A DNA stretch of 37,651 nucleotides from a virus. The stretch is from IMG/VR virus record IMGVR_UViG_3300024057_000007, positions 1 to 37,651 of that record; one strand, written 5' to 3'. Shown one piece after another: positions 24,663-30,330 of the stretch (the first letter of the stretch is position 1; each line of letters opens with the position of its first letter). The position numbers and the translations under genes are program-made. Under the pieces are notes generated by a model. It saw nothing but the letters and a program-made list of their open reading frames with translations. It ran no database searches and had not been told where the DNA came from.

Positions 24663-25080
24663 ATGTCTAAACAACCCTTAACAATTTCAGAAGAAGCAAA
24701 AGTTCAGATGCCTATGAAAACGGTAGCTAGCCTCATCGCCCTCGTGGCGATCGGGACCTGGGCTTTCTTCACCATTCAGGAAAAATTAAATACACACACA
24801 ACTCAACTACAAATTATGGAGAAGGATCTCGAAATGAATTCAGAGTTCAGAATAAAATGGCCTCGTGGATTACTCGGATCCTTACCCCGCTGATTCAGAA
24901 CAATTTATGTTGATCGAAGAATTATATAAACAAACTGACAAGCAACAAATAAGAATTGATGGTATGTTACACAATGAAGTTAATATAAAAGCTTTAGAAA
25001 AAGCTGTTGATAAGTTACAATCAGATGTGGAAAAATTAAAAGATAAACAAAGAGAATTTGCTAATGGAGGTACTCACTAA
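24663..25080 (+). pseudogene. TM plus coiled-coil protein split by a +1 frameshift at CCCC
   Basis: Two adjacent reading frames belong to one gene. Frame 1 (24663-24893) gives a membrane anchor (TVASLIALVAIGTWAFF) and NSEFRIKWPRGLLGSLP, then stops. Frame 2 continues in the +1 frame with ADSEQFMLIEELYKQ and a coiled coil (ALEKAVDKLQSDVEKLKDK) to 25080. Dropping one C from the run at 24885-24888 gives SLPADSEQF and a 139-codon gene, which matches how I recall intact marine-phage versions. Causes: sequencing or assembly error in a short homopolymer, a real inactivating mutation, or programmed +1 frameshifting at CCC-C. An N-terminal TM plus periplasmic coiled coil would suit an inner-membrane spanin. 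Confidence 0.7.
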
Positions 25081-25358
25081 TGGAAGAAGTAATTATATGC
25101 ATAGCACTTTGTCTCTTCATGAATGGAGAGTTAGTCGAGCATACATACCAAAAATCGATGGGCGACTGCCTCAAAGCGAAGAGGATCGCGATGCGTACGA
25201 TCGAGCCCGAGCGCATTCAATTTAAATGCGGTGCAAATATTAAAGCAAAAGTAGAGTACATAGAAGAAAAAGGGCAAACCGTAGCTCGTACACGTATTAT
25301 AGAAGTTCTGGATCATGGTTATGAGAGCGATAGTTATGAAGCAGAATCGCGCTACTAA
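25080..25358 (+). CDS. Small secreted or membrane-anchored hypothetical protein (92 aa)
   Basis: It has a hydrophobic N-terminus (VIICIALCLFMNG) that may be a signal or anchor, then a Cys-containing domain (GDCLKAKR, QFKCGAN), then an acidic, Tyr-rich tail (DHGYESDSYEAES). The C-x-n-C layout recalls the minus-strand protein at 26410. The ATG overlaps the stop of the frameshifted gene by one base (TAATG), supporting that gene's true end at 25080. Role unknown; location suggests the lysis region. Confidence 0.6.
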   Translation: MEEVIICIALCLFMNGELVEHTYQKSMGDCLKAKRIAMRTIEPERIQFKCGANIKAKVEYIEEKGQTVARTRIIEVLDHGYESDSYEAESRY

Positions 25359-25491
25359 AAAAAGAAATTCTATAGCAAAATGGCTAAGACAACCCCGATA
25401 CAGAATGCTTGTAATTAAGAACAAGAAAAAATATAATAGGAGGAAGAACAATGAAACTATCCAAGAACTTTTGTTTAGCGGAACTGACTAA
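25336..25491 (+). CDS. Small very basic protein (51 aa)
   Basis: The product (MKQNRATKKRNSIAKWLRQP then KNKKKYNRRKNN) is extremely basic, with the N-S-I-A-K-x-L-R-x-P-R-Y/F-R pattern found in a family of short basic phage proteins. It starts inside the previous gene and overlaps the endolysin start by 41 bases. An upstream in-frame ATG at 25321 is possible. Likely nucleic-acid or ribosome contact; no function established. Confidence 0.6.
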   Translation: MKQNRATKKRNSIAKWLRQPRYRMLVIKNKKKYNRRKNNETIQELLFSGTD

Positions 25492-25945
25492 ATCCCAAAC
25501 GGCCGAACGTATGGGGCTTAATAATAGTCCTAACGAAGACCAAACTGAGAATCTCAGGTTGCTCTGTGAAAGAGTCCTACAACCTATTCGAGATCACTTT
25601 GACGATGTCGTGTCTATTTCATCAGGCTTCAGGGACCCTATTTTGTCGCGTAAAATAGGCAGTTCAGATAAATCACAACATTGCCGTGGCCAGGCGGCGG
25701 ATTTTGAAATTTTTGGCACTTCTAATGCTAAAGTAGCTGATTGGATTAAAGAGAATCTTATGTTCGACCAGCTTATATTAGAATATTTTGAGCCTGGAGA
25801 GCCCAACTCTGGATGGGTACATGTGAGTTACAATAAAGATATAAATTTAAATAGGAAAGAATATTTGATGGCAATTAAAGCCGAATCTGGTAAAACAGAG
25901 TACAAACCAATCTTAGGATTAAGTACGGATAGATATGTTAAATAA
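25451..25945 (+). CDS. Endolysin, M15-type zinc D,D/L,D-peptidase
   Basis: A 164-residue peptidase M15_3-like protein that should cleave peptidoglycan cross-links at the end of infection. Seen: LSKNFCLAELTKS N-terminus, SISSGFR (56-61), the zinc-binding H77 and D84 in HCRGQAADFE, and H124 in GWVHVSY. No signal peptide or cell-wall-binding domain, so export would need a holin; candidates are at 24534 and 25935. A strong AGGAGG precedes ATG 25451 by about eight bases. Confidence 0.92.
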   Translation: MKLSKNFCLAELTKSQTAERMGLNNSPNEDQTENLRLLCERVLQPIRDHFDDVVSISSGFRDPILSRKIGSSDKSQHCRGQAADFEIFGTSNAKVADWIKENLMFDQLILEYFEPGEPNSGWVHVSYNKDINLNRKEYLMAIKAESGKTEYKPILGLSTDRYVK

Positions 25946-26063
25946 AATCAAAAAAATAATACACACAGTGGACTGCTGGCTTAATAGATATGCATTCGAA
26001 TACAGAATCTTTGTTCTGGTAGCAGTGATATATTTATTACATGCTCACTACACCGGTTGTTAA
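25935..26063 (+). CDS. Small membrane protein, holin candidate (42 aa)
   Basis: Starts within the endolysin 3' end (11-base overlap) and ends at TAATG shared with the next gene. The product has a basic N-terminal helix (MLNKIKKIIHTVDCWLNRYAF) and one membrane span (YRIFVLVAVIYLLHAHY). Its direct coupling to the endolysin makes it a candidate holin or lysis regulator, but sequence alone does not separate these. Confidence 0.6.
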   Translation: MLNKIKKIIHTVDCWLNRYAFEYRIFVLVAVIYLLHAHYTGC

Positions 26064-26290
26064 TGACTGACTTCTTTAAAAGAGGAGAAGCTCTTAAAGC
26101 CGAGCTTACTAGTGGCAAATGTCCCACATGTCATCAATATACTATGCTAGTATCGGTGGCGAGAGATTTCTATAGATGTATCACTTGTGGTGCTGATCTT
26201 GAACAAAAAATAAATGGCATTATAAAATATATTCCCTTTAATGTTAAGACCCATGTACCGGAAAACAAACCTGAAATAAAGAATGGCTAA
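26063..26290 (+). CDS. Zinc-ribbon protein (75 aa)
   Basis: Two CxxC knuckles, CPTC (about residues 20-23) and CITC (39-42), bracket a beta hairpin (TMLVSVARDFYRC), a classical zinc ribbon. The TTG at 26057 is passed over for the ATG at 26063, which overlaps the previous stop (TAATG). Small zinc ribbons of this kind are common in marine phages and may bind nucleic acid or a host polymerase. Function unknown. Confidence 0.75.
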   Translation: MTDFFKRGEALKAELTSGKCPTCHQYTMLVSVARDFYRCITCGADLEQKINGIIKYIPFNVKTHVPENKPEIKNG

Positions 26291-26417
26291 AGGAACGTAC
26301 GGAGTCAATACCTATCGTGATAGAACGCGCAAAAAGATAGGACGTCATAAAAAAAACATGAATAAATCTGAAAGGCGTAATTTTAAATATTACGTGGGCC
26401 AAGGAAGAGCTAGATAG
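26283..26417 (+). CDS. Small basic MAKGTYG-type phage protein (44 aa)
   Basis: The product reads MAKGTYGVNTYRDRTRKK, then IGRHKKNMNKSERRNFK and YYVGQGRAR. The start MAKGTYG, a GRHKK core and a terminal GQG/R are typical of a short basic family found in many marine phages. It overlaps the zinc-ribbon gene by eight bases and meets the minus-strand gene at 26410 tail-to-tail with an eight-base overlap. Likely nucleic-acid binding; no function known. Confidence 0.75.
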   Translation: MAKGTYGVNTYRDRTRKKIGRHKKNMNKSERRNFKYYVGQGRAR

Positions 26418-26631
26418 TGGGACCTTCTCTGCAGCTATAACTCATAGCTATCTTATTATCATTAACATACTTATAACCCATTTTGGACAGCAACATGGCT
26501 GCCTCTGTATGGGCCGCTTTTGAGCACTCATACCAGCTGTCAAAAGTCTTGGGAAACTGCATAGGGGGTAAACAAGCTGGTTGAGCCCCTAAAAAAGAGC
26601 ACACCCATATTATTAATGTAAACTTTATCAT
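26410..26631 (-). CDS. Small secreted Cys-containing protein (73 aa)
   Basis: A signal-peptide-like N-terminus (MIKFTLIIWVCSFLGAQPA) precedes a short domain with four Cys in total (C11, then ACLPP, YECSKAA, YSCREG), consistent with disulphide-bonded periplasmic export. AAGGA lies six bases before the ATG. The gene is a lone minus-strand gene between plus-strand blocks, typical of a moron-like or superinfection-related gene; that role is inference. Confidence 0.65.
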   Translation of the reverse strand: MIKFTLIIWVCSFLGAQPACLPPMQFPKTFDSWYECSKAAHTEAAMLLSKMGYKYVNDNKIAMSYSCREGPTI

Positions 26632-26691
26632 TGACAGTCCTTGAAAATTTATATAAATATCCTATATCATTTGATACAAATGAAAGGATAT
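26631..26691 (+). promoter_or_regulatory. Promoter with nested palindromic operator of the RHH gene
   Basis: TTGAAA (26641-26646) with TATATC after 16 bases (26663-26668) or TATCAT after 18 is a plausible promoter; a second -35 TTGACA lies at 26631. The sequence TCATTTG-ATA-CAAATGA (26667-26683) is a perfect 7-bp palindrome, flanked by ATATCCT (26657-26663) and its reverse complement AGGATAT (26685-26691). Both are centred near 26675 and end five bases before the ATG of a ribbon-helix-helix-like gene, as expected for autorepression. Confidence 0.6.
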
Positions 26692-26695
26692 AACA

Positions 26696-26881
26696 ATGAC
26701 AGACATAAGTAAATATAAAAGTCTTGCAGTCGATCTTAGTTGCTATGCAATAATTGATAAACTCTCTCAGATTCTGGCCCCAGGGGTCAAACTTAGTAGA
26801 GCGCAAGTAATTAGAATGTTAGTAGATGAGAAAGCGAAGAAATTGAATGGCAAAATTAAGCGTATTTCCAAGAGCAAGTAG
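26696..26881 (+). CDS. Ribbon-helix-helix-like DNA-binding protein (61 aa)
   Basis: The pattern is a beta strand (KYKSLAVDLS), helix A (CYAIIDKLSQIL), a turn, and helix B (LSRAQVIRMLVDEKAKKL), the Arc/CopG/MetJ fold. A dimer would place the strand in the major groove of a palindromic operator such as the one that ends five bases upstream. Likely a small repressor that controls itself and perhaps the following genes. AAAGGATA near the start is a modest ribosome binding site. It overlaps the next gene by 35 bases. Confidence 0.6.
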   Translation: MTDISKYKSLAVDLSCYAIIDKLSQILAPGVKLSRAQVIRMLVDEKAKKLNGKIKRISKSK

Positions 26882-27155
26882 CGAAGGCGAAGAACTTAAG
26901 GATCCTATTCGAAGTCTTTGGAGAAACGTTTTAATCGTAGCTCTAGAAGATGCAATGGGGAAAGGAGTTAATGGCGGCAGTGTGTGGGCTAATAAGAATT
27001 ATTACAGCCACTTATCAAAAGAATCTGCACGTAATTATTTTCTGGAACCTAGTAGGGATTTCCAAATGGTGTGCCAGCTAGCTGGTTTTGACCACCTATA
27101 TGTTAGGAAGAAAGTGAGGGAAAAGATACATGAAGGAACAACAGATTTGTCCTAG
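26847..27155 (+). CDS. Hypothetical protein (102 aa), conserved phage type
   Basis: The product has a helical segment with PIRSLWRNVLIVALEDAMG (about 20-38) and a C-terminal FLEPSRDFQMVCQLAGFDHLYVR element (about 66-88). The layout W-x-x-V-L-x-x-A-L-x-D-A, then D-F-x-x-V-C-x-L-A-G-x-x-x-x-x-V-R, recurs in small phage and prophage proteins near recombination or regulatory genes; function unknown. It overlaps the RHH gene by 35 bases and the zinc-finger gene by 26. Confidence 0.65.
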   Translation: MAKLSVFPRASSEGEELKDPIRSLWRNVLIVALEDAMGKGVNGGSVWANKNYYSHLSKESARNYFLEPSRDFQMVCQLAGFDHLYVRKKVREKIHEGTTDLS

Positions 27156-27300
27156 ATGCTTTGGTAACGGTTACATCAAAGTTCAGAAGGATACTAGAGA
27201 AGAAAAAGAAATTGTTGTACAATGTACAATGTGTGATTCACAGGGGGAGATCACTAAACTAGAAGGACCCCTCGATGAACTGAGAGCGAAAGGACTATGA
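27130..27300 (+). CDS. DnaJ-type zinc-finger small protein (56 aa)
   Basis: Two CxxC units, CPRCFGNGYI and CTMCDSQGEI, form the CxxCxGxG-type zinc finger of DnaJ central domains; no J domain is present. Overlaps the previous gene by 26 bases and the next by four (ATGA). Small single DnaJ-type fingers are frequent in phages and probably bind partner proteins or nucleic acid. Confidence 0.7.
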   Translation: MKEQQICPRCFGNGYIKVQKDTREEKEIVVQCTMCDSQGEITKLEGPLDELRAKGL

Positions 27301-27422
27301 TGCCACATAAAACTATCATCTTTTTAATGCTCTGCACTCTGTTGGTAGCATGCCAAACAGGTCAGGGTTTCAACAATCCAATTGTAACGGCGCTAAGGTT
27401 TAGCTATGGAATAAGTAAATGA
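27297..27422 (+). CDS. Small lipoprotein (41 aa)
   Basis: The signal peptide ends in lipobox LVAC (IIFLMLCTLLVAC, acylated Cys19 counting from the first ATG), leaving only about 23 residues of mature chain (QTGQGFNNPIVTALRFSYGISK). Overlaps the stop of the zinc-finger gene and the ATG of the methyltransferase gene by four bases each. Lipoproteins this small are typical of spanin partners or superinfection-exclusion proteins; no choice can be made. Confidence 0.65.
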   Translation: MMPHKTIIFLMLCTLLVACQTGQGFNNPIVTALRFSYGISK

Positions 27423-28009
27423 CCATCCAAGGTGACAGTAGTGACTATGACTTACTGGCCAAATGGGTGAGAGAGTTAAAACTAAGCACGGATCCGTGGC
27501 CAGATCGGATACTAACTTGTGAGATAGGAGTCAGGGAAGGCTTAGGCTCCAAAATTATTCTAGACGAAATTATAAAACGAATACCTAAGGGACGAATTAA
27601 CTTTAAACATGTAGGCGTTGATCCTTACGATGATTTAAAATACCAACATTACGACAATACGCCGGCCTACACCGCTGACTATTCACCTCAAATGATGAAG
27701 CAGATGGTCCAGGATTTTCTTCCTTACCATCAATACAAATATCTTCACATGACAGATACTGAATTTATGGGAGCATGGTACGACCACAAGGTACCATTTG
27801 ATTTTGTTCATTTAGATGGACCTCACATGACCAAAGATGTTTTTACTGAAGCCATCTGGTTTGCCAACCGATCAAGGGTTGGGAGTAGAATGGTATTCGA
27901 CGATTATCTTAAATACGGAATGGATCAGATTGCTTTTGCGCTAACCTATTTCGGATATAGAACACAACACATGGGGGACCATAAATGCATGTTGGAAAGA
28001 ATGGAGTAA
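27419..28009 (+). CDS. Class I methyltransferase-like protein 2
   Basis: 196 residues with a motif I-like strand LTCEIGVREGLGSKIIL (about 28-44), acidic strand HVGVDPYDD, and VPFDFVHLDGPHMTKDV with an LDG-H element used for metal or substrate in the Methyltransf_24/hydroxylase-like group. It is a distant relative of the protein at 22752. Starts within the lipoprotein stop (ATGA). Substrate unknown. Confidence 0.7.
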   Translation: MTIQGDSSDYDLLAKWVRELKLSTDPWPDRILTCEIGVREGLGSKIILDEIIKRIPKGRINFKHVGVDPYDDLKYQHYDNTPAYTADYSPQMMKQMVQDFLPYHQYKYLHMTDTEFMGAWYDHKVPFDFVHLDGPHMTKDVFTEAIWFANRSRVGSRMVFDDYLKYGMDQIAFALTYFGYRTQHMGDHKCMLERME

Positions 28010-28152
28010 AGAAACCTAAGCACGGTGGTGCCCAAGAAGAATCTAAACGAATTGAACAATACGCTGATCAATGGTGTAAAGATAATGGCTATCCTCTTCA
28101 GCGTAGGAGATACGTCTATCGAGGAAAGTGGGTGAAGAATGACGCCAAATGA
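27985..28152 (+). CDS. Small basic protein (55 aa)
   Basis: Found between two larger genes and overlapping both (25 and 14 bases). The product reads MHVGKNGVKKPKHGGAQEES, then a helix (KRIEQYADQWCKDNGYPLQRR) and a short strand (RYVYRGKWVKN). It fills an otherwise unexplained 130-base gap between genes, supporting that it is real. Function unknown. Confidence 0.55.
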   Translation: MHVGKNGVKKPKHGGAQEESKRIEQYADQWCKDNGYPLQRRRYVYRGKWVKNDAK

Positions 28153-28543
28153 TGCTGCCTACATGGCTGGACTATTTGATGGTGAAGGTTGTGTTATTTA
28201 TAAACAACATTTAGATACAAAACGTAAAGACAGGCCAAAACGCTATAAAGTTTGGAGAATTGCTTTGGAGATGTCCATGACTGACAAACCCGTTATGGAA
28301 TGGGTATATGACTTAGTTAAATGTGGAACTCTTAAACTCAATGTTAAAAACAAATCTCCCAGTTCTAAATCTCATTGGAAAGATCAATGGCGCTGGAGGT
28401 GTAGTCACCGAGATGCCTATCAAGTTGCTAAACTGATATGGCCATACGCTCAGGTGAAATTGCATAAGTTAGAACAAATAATAGATCATTACGAACCGGA
28501 ATTTTCCGATGATAATGTGTTTAGTCTGGAGGACTATAAATGA
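28139..28543 (+). CDS. Free-standing LAGLIDADG-type homing endonuclease-like protein
   Basis: The 134-residue product carries one LAGLIDADG-like motif (AYMAGLFDGEGCV, residues 7-19) followed by a strand-rich domain with WRIALEMSMTDKPVMEWV and WRWRCSHRDAYQVAKLI. A single-motif protein would act as a homodimer. No intron or intein boundary is seen around it, and the acidic residue D14/E16 is kept. It may be a mobile endonuclease or a domesticated DNA-binding protein. ATG 28139 overlaps the small gene before it; its stop overlaps the next ATG. Confidence 0.75.
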   Translation: MTPNDAAYMAGLFDGEGCVIYKQHLDTKRKDRPKRYKVWRIALEMSMTDKPVMEWVYDLVKCGTLKLNVKNKSPSSKSHWKDQWRWRCSHRDAYQVAKLIWPYAQVKLHKLEQIIDHYEPEFSDDNVFSLEDYK

Positions 28544-29220
28544 TAATACAGAATAAATTTAAATATTTAATCCCTGAAGAGAATAGAGTTACTACTCCCG
28601 CTGGTAGGCATTACACTTATTTTGGAGAGAAGCTTCCAAGTGTGACGACTATTCTACAAGCGACCCAAGATTATGGTAAAACACTAGGGCTCGAAAGATG
28701 GCGACAAAATGTCGGTGATAAGAGAGCGGACGAAATTCGTGATAATGCAGCCAAGCGTGGTACAATTATGCATAGAATCCTTGAAGGAGTGATTACTGGG
28801 AAGCCCCATATGGACCTCTCAGACATGGGTCAGGAAGCAGGGACCATGGCCCAGGCATTGATCGATGATGGGCTTCTAGAGGCCTTAACGGAGGTCTGGG
28901 GCACTGAAATGATGCTATGTTATGATGGTCTTTATGGTGGCGCAGCTGATGTGATAGGTATTTATGATGGACGCGAAAGTATATTAGATTTTAAACAGGC
29001 CAACAAGCGTAAAACAGAGAGTCTTGTAAAAGATTACTATGTTCAGGCGGCAGCCTACGCGATGGCCCACAACTTAATGCATGGTACTAAAATACAACAA
29101 GGTGTGATCTTAGTCAGCGTTGAAGGGGGTGAAGTACAGCGATTTATAGTAAAAGATAAGCAATTTCAAGGTTTTATGTGGGAATTCTTAAGAAGGGTTG
29201 ATCGCTACCATAGTATCTAA
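28540..29220 (+). CDS. PD-(D/E)XK exonuclease, RecB/Cas4-like
   Basis: 226 residues with the RecB-family order: SVTTILQ (34-40), RGTIMHRILEG (73-83), E123 and D137 in GGAADVIG, D150-F-K152 (SILDFKQANKRK) and the Q169-x3-Y173 helix (QAAAYAM). It is a likely ssDNA or dsDNA end-processing nuclease for phage recombination or host DNA breakdown. It has no Cys cluster for an Fe-S site, unlike Cas4. Overlaps the LAGLIDADG gene by four bases. Confidence 0.85.
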   Translation: MIIQNKFKYLIPEENRVTTPAGRHYTYFGEKLPSVTTILQATQDYGKTLGLERWRQNVGDKRADEIRDNAAKRGTIMHRILEGVITGKPHMDLSDMGQEAGTMAQALIDDGLLEALTEVWGTEMMLCYDGLYGGAADVIGIYDGRESILDFKQANKRKTESLVKDYYVQAAAYAMAHNLMHGTKIQQGVILVSVEGGEVQRFIVKDKQFQGFMWEFLRRVDRYHSI

Positions 29221-29314
29221 TTTAGGTAAATGATAAAATATTTTTTTAATCGGGAGAAGAGGGTGTTACAATGTGACAATGGCTTACTATGGTTGGTATC
29301 ATTGACTAATAGTA

Positions 29315-29352
29315 TGCTTCACAACTGCTTCATTGTGCTTCACGCTGCTTCA
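29315..29352 (+). repeat. Four TGCTTCA repeats spaced 10-11 bp
   Basis: TGCTTCA starts at 29315, 29326, 29336 and 29346: spacing 11, 10 and 10 bases, one helical turn, so all copies face the same side of the DNA. Iterons or multiple protein sites have this layout. An AT-rich hairpin follows at 29378. Confidence 0.7.
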
Positions 29353-29377
29353 GGGAAAAACCCTTCGCGCGCACATG

Positions 29378-29401
29378 AAAATGCTTTTTCAAAAGCATTT
29401 T
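29378..29401 (+). terminator. Perfect 11-bp hairpin, terminator-like
   Basis: AAAATGCTTTT (29378-29388) and its exact reverse complement AAAAGCATTTT (29391-29401) are separated by TC and end in a T-run, as in a bidirectional intrinsic terminator. The stem has few G-C pairs. It lies just before the 29427 gene and could end transcripts from the nuclease gene. Confidence 0.5.
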
Positions 29402-29426
29402 TAGGTATAAAAACTACTAAGGAAGC

Positions 29427-29711
29427 ATGACATCAAAGAAATCTAAGTACAAACATATTATAATTAAGAAGAAACGTTACTATTTTTATAAAATAACGTG
29501 GACCGACATCACGGGGGACAGCTCGCACGCCACGTTAGATGAGTTCAATAATTTTAAAACAAGTGTAATGATTACGCACGGTTATGTGTTTAAAAAAGAT
29601 AGAAAGAATCTTTGGACGTTTGCTAGTTTCGAGGAGAATGATGAGCTATTCTCCGACCGGAATGTCTTTCCCATTGGATGCATCACTAAGATGGAGAGGA
29701 TCCTTCTTTGA
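29427..29711 (+). CDS. Conserved marine-phage hypothetical protein (94 aa)
   Basis: The product starts MTSKKSKYKHIIIKKKRYYFYKITWTD and has the pattern D-I-T-G-D-x-x-H-A-T-L-D-E-F, then WTFASFEEND and a final GCITKMERI. I recall similar 90-residue proteins in pelagiphage-like genomes, usually near the terminase genes. Small beta-rich fold likely. Its last 66 bases overlap, antisense, the 3' end of the terminase-small-like gene. Function unknown. Confidence 0.7.
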   Translation: MTSKKSKYKHIIIKKKRYYFYKITWTDITGDSSHATLDEFNNFKTSVMITHGYVFKKDRKNLWTFASFEENDELFSDRNVFPIGCITKMERILL

Positions 29712-30218
29712 TTTATTTTCAGTTGACTTTGGTTTACGTCTCACTTTGCTTTTTAATTCTTCAACTCCGACGCCTTCTAGGATCGGAGAATAATCATCTA
29801 TTATTTGTTTCATTCTGTTTTCTAACTCTTCTGTGGTTAAGTCTTCTAGCTTACCAGTTCGGATTATCTTTTGTTCAATATACAAACCCGCCGCCTTTCC
29901 TCGAGCTACTTCAGCGTTTACTGCCGCTGACCACGCACCCTTCTTAAGTGCTTCCGCTCTAATCTTTCCTAACTCAGCGATGTGTCTTCCATAGTTTACT
30001 TCATATTTCTTTTGCCATTCTTCTCTTAACTCTCCAATGTGTTTTACTACTAGTGGATAAAGTTTTGGATTCTGTAATTTACTTGCGTATTGGCGCGCCG
30101 AGTCTTTACTAAACCCTGCGTTAATAGCACACTGCGTAGACGTTTCTCTTCCTTCATTTATTATAAGCTCGTTAGCAAATTTCATTTGCTGTTCAGTCAG
30201 CCTTTTTGGTAGTCCCAT
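29646..30218 (-). CDS. terS: Terminase small subunit-like protein
   Basis: The N-terminal half has the helix-turn-helix of small terminase subunits: LTEQQMKFANELI (7-19), STQCAINAGFSKDSARQYASKLQNP (27-51) and a long helix (LREEWQKKYEVNYGRHIAELGKIR). The C-terminus is Lys-rich and flexible. Start 30218 (MGLPKRL) is preferred over 30317 because the longer version would cover a separate 45-residue gene in another frame and AGGAAG lies just upstream. It recognises the packaging site in related phages. It is on the strand opposite to the large subunit, 5.6 kb away. Confidence 0.75.
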   Translation of the reverse strand: MGLPKRLTEQQMKFANELIINEGRETSTQCAINAGFSKDSARQYASKLQNPKLYPLVVKHIGELREEWQKKYEVNYGRHIAELGKIRAEALKKGAWSAAVNAEVARGKAAGLYIEQKIIRTGKLEDLTTEELENRMKQIIDDYSPILEGVGVEELKSKVRRKPKSTENKSKKDPLHLSDASNGKDIPVGE

Positions 30219-30330
30219 TTTTCTTCCTGTGTTGTTTGTAGACAAACTTTCTTGCCTGATTAAAGATTTCATCAAATCGTTTTCTGTATTTATCATTAGC
30301 CACTCTGGACTTGCCATCCCACTTCATCAT
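30193..30330 (-). CDS. Small MKWDGKSR-type protein (45 aa)
   Basis: Product: MMKWDGKSRVANDKYRKRFD, then EIFNQARKFVYKQHRKKN. The start overlaps the stop of the oxygenase gene by four bases (ATGA), and the end overlaps the terminase-small start. The K-W-D-G-K-S-R opening with a following (N)D-x-Y-(R/K) is a hallmark of a tiny family seen in marine phages next to terminase genes. Function unknown. Confidence 0.7.
   Translation of the reverse strand: MMKWDGKSRVANDKYRKRFDEIFNQARKFVYKQHRKKNGTTKKAD

Larger units (their letters stand above)
29221..29426. other. Probably noncoding 206-bp gap with repeats
   Basis: A 66-codon frame (29230-29430) crosses this stretch but its product has no recognisable pattern and it is built on four TGCTTCA repeats and a hairpin, so I do not call it a gene. 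The stretch begins just after the nuclease stop and ends before the 29427 gene. Confidence 0.4.

Noticed and set aside
24515-24670. 51-codon frame overlapping the 24534 gene
   Set aside because: Polar and featureless; the overlapping frame gives a basic protein with a clear membrane span, so that one is preferred.
29230-29430. 66-codon open frame
   Set aside because: No recognisable composition or ribosome binding site, and the frame is made of TGCTTCA repeats and a hairpin; treated as noncoding.
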